5,914 bases of DNA from ANME-2 cluster archaeon. GTDB lineage: Archaea; Halobacteriota; Methanosarcinia; Methanosarcinales; Methanogasteraceae. Positions within the stretch are counted from its first letter, which is position 1, and each line of letters begins with the position of its first letter. The translations under genes and the position numbers were made by a program. The notes beneath the pieces are model-generated. The model ran no database searches, had not been told where the DNA came from, and saw nothing but the letters and a program-made list of their open reading frames with translations. Positions 1-3,266 of the stretch are shown piece after piece. The DNA lies in assembly GCA_003601535.1 (NCBI GenBank), contig PIXW01000073.1, positions 1 to 5,914 of the forward strand. The letters run 5' to 3'.

Positions 1-161
1 CCTGAAACCCAGATCGCATCAACGAGATTGTAGATCGTCTGCGCAGACATGGCTACTATCATCGGCACTGAAAGTTTTATGATGGCTGTTTTAGGATCGC
101 CGAGAAGCATTGTTACACCGGTAGAATCTTTTTTTGAGCCATCATCGCTATCTTTCATCAT
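1..161 (-). CDS. MATE family efflux transporter, N-terminal part (truncated by window edge)
   Basis: The reverse strand from 161 to the left edge is open for 53 codons and cut off by the window. Residues 20-53 contain LLGDPKTAIIKLSVPMIVAM followed by SAQTIYNLVDAIWVS. The pattern GDP-x(3)-I-x-KLS-x-PM-I, a hydrophobic stretch, then QT-x-YNLVDAIWVSG, is the usual N-terminus and first membrane helix of MATE (multi antimicrobial extrusion) transporters, especially archaeal ones. These integral membrane proteins export cationic drugs or metabolites in exchange for Na+ or H+. Two adjacent ATG codons (159-161 and 156-158) could be the start. The upstream bases give only a weak GAG-type ribosome site, so the choice between them is open. 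About 400 further residues would be expected outside the window. It points away from the surface-protein operon, and nothing visible links it to cfbD. The family call is fairly secure; the substrate is unknown. Confidence 0.88.
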   Translation of the reverse strand, partial: MMKDSDDGSKKDSTGVTMLLGDPKTAIIKLSVPMIVAMSAQTIYNLVDAIWVS

Positions 162-230
162 AGTTAACTCTCGTCAGGCAAACATAAACTGTCTGGTACG
201 TGTTTAGTATCCCCTCCAAATTGATTGGTA

Positions 231-256
231 ATACCCCCGAGTGAAGACATACCCCC
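231..256. repeat. Pair of ATACCCCC direct repeats, possible regulatory boxes
   Basis: ATACCCCC occurs at 231-238 and again at 249-256, 18 bp apart start to start. A weaker relative, TATCCCC, is at 208-214. Read toward the MATE gene these are GGGGGTAT, GGGGGTAT and GGGGATA, about 50-95 bp upstream of its start codon. Spacing of roughly two helical turns suits a regulator bound to one DNA face, but the boxes are short and could be chance. Confidence 0.3.
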
Positions 257-330
257 TATTCACAGCCTACCCTCAAGTTGAACATACGTACACCCATATC
301 AACATTCTACTGCTCTTGCGCGATGTGCCA

Positions 331-341
331 TGAAAACCACA
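331..341. repeat. Left copy of an 11-bp direct repeat flanking the transposase remnant
   Basis: TGAAAACCACA here is identical to 731-741, exactly 400 bp to the right. The two copies bracket the transposase-like fragment and the inverted repeat. It could be a target-site duplication or a relic repeat end, but the length is not typical for the common IS families. Confidence 0.35.
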
Positions 342-354
342 CCCACCTCTTCAT

Positions 355-570
355 CTACCCTGTATCGTAGTCCATTTCCGAAAATTCCCTTGCTCCAATC
401 ATTCCGGCAAGCGAAGGCAAGCAAAAACGCTTGCTGACCCGATCGTAGATATAATCATACGCGCTCACACCCAACTTCTTTGCAGTCTGAACGATCGTTA
501 AAAGTATCCGCTTCAAATTAAATGGTAACTCGAAAAATGTGATTATGCAGAATTGTTGTATCCACTTCAA
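355..570 (-). pseudogene. Transposase-like C-terminal remnant
   Basis: This is a 71-codon open stretch on the minus strand. Its first codon is TTG at 570, with an in-frame TGA two codons upstream and no ribosome binding site, so it is probably not an intact gene. The centre reads LKRILLTIVQTAKKLGVSAY, then DYIYDRV, then LPSLAGMI. The arrangement 'TAKKLGVS-x-Y-DYIYDR' followed by 'PSLA-x-x-I' resembles the extreme C-terminus of several bacterial and archaeal transposases. I recognise it as a pattern and cannot assign an IS family with certainty. The first 18 codons may not belong: LKW (codons 1-3) and LKR (codons 19-21) are encoded by a 14-bp near-perfect direct repeat (558-571 and 504-517), so homology may start only at the second copy. 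The alternative is a small unrelated protein. No catalytic residues are present in this piece. Confidence 0.42.
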
Positions 571-571
571 A
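504..571. repeat. 14-bp near-perfect direct repeat inside the remnant
   Basis: GTATCCGCTTCAAA (504-517) and GTATCCACTTCAAA (558-571) match at 13 of 14 positions. They lie 54 bp apart, 18 codons in frame with the remnant. This marks a small internal duplication or a junction left by a rearrangement. Confidence 0.4.
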
Positions 572-654
572 AATCAGGGTAAAATTGCACTAGTCAGTTG
601 GATGCAAGAACACACGCAAAAAACGTGAAGACAAGATTAACAACACCCTTCGCG

Positions 655-705
655 TCTCTGCATCTTTGCGTTAAATTGGAAAACAAGAACGCAAAGGCAC
701 AAAGA
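655..705. repeat. Imperfect inverted repeat with CTTTGCGTT / AACGCAAAG core
   Basis: The arms are 655-672 (TCTCTGCATCTTTGCGTT) and 688-705 (AACGCAAAGGCACAAAGA). They pair perfectly over the inner 9 bp and at 14 of 18 positions overall, around a 15-nt spacer. Repeats built from 'CTTTGCGT' words are a familiar sort of dispersed intergenic sequence. A small palindromic repeat or a relic IS end is plausible. As RNA it could fold into a hairpin, but no T tract follows directly. Confidence 0.45.
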
Positions 706-730
706 ATGAAAAAACCCTTCCGGCATCTTT

Positions 731-741
731 TGAAAACCACA
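731..741. repeat. Right copy of the 11-bp direct repeat
   Basis: TGAAAACCACA, identical to 331-341. Together the copies enclose 389 bp containing the transposase-like remnant. Confidence 0.35.
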
Positions 742-783
742 GAATCCATTAAAATCTGGAGATTTTGAGACCCGCCCGCCCGT

Positions 784-1902
784 TCAGCCCAGAATCCCGC
801 ACATCTCCCTCATCGTCGCACCCAGCTCAGACTCAACAATGTGGTTCACACCGAGCGTCTTCGGATGCAGATCGATCTCGACTACGACTGCGGAGTGCCC
901 CATCTCCTTTAACGGAAGCACCTGCCTCGGACCGTTTGTGACCGATATGACCTCCATTCCTGCTATGGACTCAAACGGCACTGCATGCGGAACGCCGGAT
1001 ATTACTGTAAAATCAAATCCCGGGTATCTGCTTCCGATGGTCTCACCCGCCACCCTTCCTGCGATCGGATACTCGTCAAGCCCGCCGATCGTCTCGTGAA
1101 TCCGAACCCCGGAATCATCAAGGTCGCGCAGGATGTCCACCGCATATCCCTTAACCCTCGGAAGACCGATGCCCGTGTCCAGATTTGCGAGGTTAACGAT
1201 CTCCGAATCCGAGCCGATATGCTCGGCACACTCGTTCACCGCGAGAAGAATGTCAGCAAACATGTACGCGGTCTCCTTCTTTGCATTCAGTATGTTTATG
1301 CAACTTTTTCCGTCTTTTAGCAGTTCTATGATCCGCTCTGCGACCCTGTACTTGAGGTCACCCCGCGACGGCTCGAGGTACTCCTTGCTCGCTGCGCCGT
1401 GCCCCTCTTCAAGCGCGGTCGCCTCCTCGAGTAGCCCCTTCTGCCGCTCAAACTCATTGTCATCGATTATCCCGACGTTTCGTGCGGATTCGAGGGCCGC
1501 GATCACTCCGTGAGTGTTCTTATGGTATCCCGCGTGAATCTCGACCTCAATCACCGGTGCATCGATATCGGCATCCACGACCGCCTGATGGAGGTCCTCG
1601 CCTATGATCATGCTGGCGCACGTCCCGACAACCCCGATCAGCCCGGGGTGCCAGAGGTCGGTCACCTTCTCAAGCATCGCAGTCAGCAGTTCACGCCCGC
1701 CGAAGACGAAATCGGTCTCGTCCATCGCTGTTGTCACAACCCGCAGGGAATCCTCCTCAAGGAGGCGGGCGTGCTTGAATGAGCACCCTGGAGGTCCGTG
1801 CAGGATCGCAACATCCGCGTCAAGATCGCGGAGCGTGTACAGCGCGGCGACGATCGCGCTCGGGCGCGGGTGCATGATTTTGATGTTGTCTGTGTTGCCC
1901 AT
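784..1902 (-). CDS. cfbD: CfbD, Ni-sirohydrochlorin a,c-diamide reductive cyclase subunit (coenzyme F430 biosynthesis)
   Basis: This is a complete 372-residue protein, close to the usual family length, also known as NflD or methanogenesis marker 13. It is a NifD-like cytoplasmic protein. With the NifH-like ATPase CfbC as electron donor, it reduces and cyclises Ni-sirohydrochlorin a,c-diamide to 15,17(3)-seco-F430-17(3)-acid; CfbE then closes the last ring of F430. Visible marks are the N-terminal [20 protein letters not shown] (11-30), HGPPGC with Cys40 (35-40), FVFGGRELL (66-73), VGTCAS with Cys95 (92-97), the tail stretch [10 protein letters not shown] (302-311) and NGPRQVLPL (323-331). Cys40 and Cys95 are candidate Fe-S ligands by analogy with nitrogenase-type folds. 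The ATG at 1902 puts the conserved HPRP motif at residue 11. No ribosome binding site precedes it, and a TATA-like box 30-40 bp upstream suggests a nearly leaderless mRNA. No cfbA, B, C or E is in the window, so it is not in an F430 cluster here, at least on the visible side. Its GC content is much higher than the neighbouring operon. Confidence 0.93.
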   Translation of the reverse strand: MGNTDNIKIMHPRPSAIVAALYTLRDLDADVAILHGPPGCSFKHARLLEEDSLRVVTTAMDETDFVFGGRELLTAMLEKVTDLWHPGLIGVVGTCASMIIGEDLHQAVVDADIDAPVIEVEIHAGYHKNTHGVIAALESARNVGIIDDNEFERQKGLLEEATALEEGHGAASKEYLEPSRGDLKYRVAERIIELLKDGKSCINILNAKKETAYMFADILLAVNECAEHIGSDSEIVNLANLDTGIGLPRVKGYAVDILRDLDDSGVRIHETIGGLDEYPIAGRVAGETIGSRYPGFDFTVISGVPHAVPFESIAGMEVISVTNGPRQVLPLKEMGHSAVVVEIDLHPKTLGVNHIVESELGATMREMCGILG

Positions 1903-1930
1903 TTCGTATGTGAAGTATCAGGGCTGTTCG

Positions 1931-1940
1931 TATTAATGTT
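1931..1940 (-). promoter_or_regulatory. Putative TATA box of cfbD
   Basis: On the minus strand this reads AACATTAATA. Its centre is about 33 bp upstream of the cfbD ATG, so transcription would be expected to begin within about 10 nt of the start codon. That agrees with the missing ribosome binding site. A perfect 10-bp palindrome, TGCGATCGCA (1951-1960), lies just upstream and could bind a regulator, though it may be chance. Confidence 0.4.
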
Positions 1941-2041
1941 TGCTATTTGCTGCGATCGCAATTTCGGGACGCTTTCGGATCTAATCGCATTTCTGCCATG
2001 TAATATCGTCGTCAGTCCTGACAAGAACTGCTCGAATACGT

Positions 2042-2049
2042 TTTTATAT
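2042..2049 (+). promoter_or_regulatory. TATA box of the surface-protein operon
   Basis: TTTTATAT is a near-consensus archaeal box A. With the usual 24-27 bp from box centre to transcription start, RNA would begin around 2070-2073. That leaves a short leader of about 20 nt carrying the AGGAGG ribosome site. It is the only strong box between the two divergent genes on this strand. Confidence 0.6.
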
Positions 2050-2061
2050 CACCCGACGACA

Positions 2062-2078
2062 GTAGTTATTGTAACTAC
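2062..2078. promoter_or_regulatory. Perfect 7-bp palindrome over the expected transcription start (possible operator)
   Basis: GTAGTTA (2062-2068) and TAACTAC (2072-2078) are perfect inverted repeats around a 3-bp spacer. The site sits between the TATA box and the ribosome binding site and covers the predicted transcription start, where an archaeal repressor would block RNA polymerase. If transcription starts further upstream than predicted, it could instead form a hairpin touching the Shine-Dalgarno sequence. Confidence 0.45.
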
Positions 2079-2084
2079 AGGAGG
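2079..2084 (+). promoter_or_regulatory. Strong Shine-Dalgarno site of the dockerin-protein gene
   Basis: AGGAGG ends 8 nt before the ATG at 2093 and fixes that start. It contrasts with the divergent cfbD, which has none. Confidence 0.75.
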
Positions 2085-2092
2085 ACATACTC

Positions 2093-3253
2093 ATGAATAA
2101 ACGAACGATAATACTTGCTGGGATGACTGTTGCGCTCATGCTGGCTCCGCAGATGTGCGCTGAGGCGATAATTGTTGATCATAACTGCACGAATCTGAGC
2201 CAGATTCCGGATGAGTGGATAAATCAGGCAAAAAGCGACCTTCACGTTGCGTATCAACATACCTCTCACGGCAGCCAGCTGGTTACTGGTATGAATGCAC
2301 TTGAAAATTTCCCGGCATTCGGATCAACGTACGAGTGGTCTGATAGCGGGGCGAGCGGTCTGGATTTCGATGATTATGGCATATCCGGATGTGCTGACCT
2401 GAGCCAGGGCGATTGTATTGATGAAAACGGTGTCACCCCATGGGTGACCGCGACCAGAAATCTGTTGAACAATACTGACAATTACCATGTTAATGTCATT
2501 ATGTGGTCATGGTGCAGTATCGATGGCCATAATATCACACGTTATCTTGAAAATATGGAAATACTTGTTGCAGAATATAGTAAAGGTGGATCTAACCCCC
2601 GAGCTGCCGAACATCCCGTCAAGTTTGTGTTCATGACAGGTCATGCGCAAGGACAGGGCGAAGGTGGTTTTATTCATACAGCAAACGAACAGATAAGACA
2701 GCATTGTCTGGATAATGGTAGAATTTTGTTTGATTTCGCGGATATAGAAAATTATGACCCCAATGGAAATTACTACTATGATAAACCAATGTGGGATGAT
2801 CTGGATTATAACTCGGGTCGTGCAAATAACTGGGGTCAGGAATGGTGCACTAACAATTCCGGTTCCGAACTTGAACAATTAACAACCGGAGGTGGTGTGA
2901 GTGGCTATTCTGGATGTACTGCCTGTGCGCATTCCAACGGTCCCGGGTCTGATAATTTAGCGAGAATAAATTGTGTGCTCAAAGGACGGGGGGTCTGGCA
3001 TATGATGGCGCGCCTCGCGGGCTGGGACGGCGGGCAGGAACCAGTCTGTGGTGATGTTACCGGCGAGGGCGAGGTTGACACCACAGATCTCGTGCTGCTC
3101 CTGAAACACTGCGTCAACCCCGCTGGCAATCCGATCGCTCATGAGTGCACCGGCGATGTCGATTCCAACGGATACATCAACATTCTCGATGTGCGGATGC
3201 TGATGGAGCATATCGCTGATCCGGGGGCATATCCGCTGAACTGTTCGTGCTGA
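2093..3253 (+). CDS. Exported protein with HTSHGSQ domain of unknown function and C-terminal type I dockerin
   Basis: 386 residues. Residues 1-25 are a signal peptide: basic NKR, hydrophobic core, cleavage probably after AEA at 23-25. Residues 26-312 form a domain I do not recognise with a known activity. Its marks are a VDHNCTNLSQIP start (28-39), HTSHGSQ (56-62), MWSWC (137-141), FVFMTGHAQGQGEGG (178-192), CTACAHS (275-281) and WHMMARLAGWDGG (302-314). Ser/His-rich HTSHGSQ plus a later GH motif might suggest an SGNH-hydrolase-like esterase, but I cannot place a full catalytic set. Fourteen cysteines in the mature chain suggest disulfides, which fits an extracellular location. Residues 318-384 are a type I dockerin: calcium loops D321-x-T-x-E-x-E-x(4)-D332 and D355-x-D-x-N-x-Y-x(4)-D366, each followed by a helix. 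The dockerin should bind a cohesin on another surface or secreted protein. The next gene starts 13 nt downstream, so the two are probably co-transcribed. The dockerin part is markedly richer in GC than the domain before it. Confidence 0.93.
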   Translation: MNKRTIILAGMTVALMLAPQMCAEAIIVDHNCTNLSQIPDEWINQAKSDLHVAYQHTSHGSQLVTGMNALENFPAFGSTYEWSDSGASGLDFDDYGISGCADLSQGDCIDENGVTPWVTATRNLLNNTDNYHVNVIMWSWCSIDGHNITRYLENMEILVAEYSKGGSNPRAAEHPVKFVFMTGHAQGQGEGGFIHTANEQIRQHCLDNGRILFDFADIENYDPNGNYYYDKPMWDDLDYNSGRANNWGQEWCTNNSGSELEQLTTGGGVSGYSGCTACAHSNGPGSDNLARINCVLKGRGVWHMMARLAGWDGGQEPVCGDVTGEGEVDTTDLVLLLKHCVNPAGNPIAHECTGDVDSNGYINILDVRMLMEHIADPGAYPLNCSC

Positions 3254-3255
3254 AT

Positions 3256-3260
3256 GGAGA
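3256..3260 (+). promoter_or_regulatory. Shine-Dalgarno site that selects the GTG start of the beta-helix protein
   Basis: GGAGA ends 6 nt before the GTG at 3267. No in-frame ATG nearby gives a better start, and this one puts a normal signal peptide at the N-terminus. The ATG at 3254 overlaps the previous stop but is in another frame. Confidence 0.65.
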
Positions 3261-3266
3261 ATAACA

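Larger units (their letters stand above)
162..354. other. Intergenic region upstream of the MATE gene
   Basis: I found no credible gene on either strand here. It should contain the MATE promoter, reading leftward. Candidate archaeal boxes on the minus strand are GATACTAAAC (about 202-211) and GTTTATGTTT (about 181-190), neither close enough to TTTAWATA to choose between them. Two C-rich boxes lie upstream of these and are listed separately. No tRNA-like or riboswitch-like fold was recognised. Confidence 0.5.
571..783. other. Non-coding region downstream of cfbD
   Basis: There is no gene on either strand. It contains the inverted repeat at 655-705, the right copy of the 11-bp repeat at 731-741, a small AT-rich palindrome AAAATCTGGAGATTTT at 751-766, and an A6 run at 709-714 that reads as T6 on the cfbD strand. 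The T run about 70 nt past the cfbD stop is the kind of oligo-U signal archaea use to end transcripts. The palindrome is closer (18 nt past the stop) but has no T tail. Both are weak terminator candidates. Confidence 0.4.

Noticed and set aside
751..766. AAAATCTGGAGATTTT palindrome as a strong terminator for cfbD
   Set aside because: The loop would be only 2-4 nt, the stem is AT-rich and no T run follows on the cfbD strand. Kept only as a weak candidate.
839..1936. Several plus-strand open frames (839-1099, 985-1320, 1133-1513, 1510-1782, 1604-1936) opposite cfbD
   Set aside because: They are antisense to a clearly conserved enzyme, overlap each other in different frames, lack ribosome sites and have no recognisable domains. 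GC-rich DNA gives such shadow frames.
1951..1960. TGCGATCGCA as a cyanobacterial HIP1-like repeat
   Set aside because: A single copy in an archaeal context; a chance palindrome or local binding site is more likely than a HIP1 element.
1798..2100. Plus-strand 100-codon frame spanning the divergent promoter region
   Set aside because: It begins inside cfbD on the opposite strand, crosses the TATA box and ends in the start of the dockerin gene. No protein features.
2153..2161. Lipoprotein signal at Cys22 of the dockerin protein
   Set aside because: The residues before it (P-Q-M-C) do not fit a lipobox, and an ordinary cleavage site after AEA follows directly.
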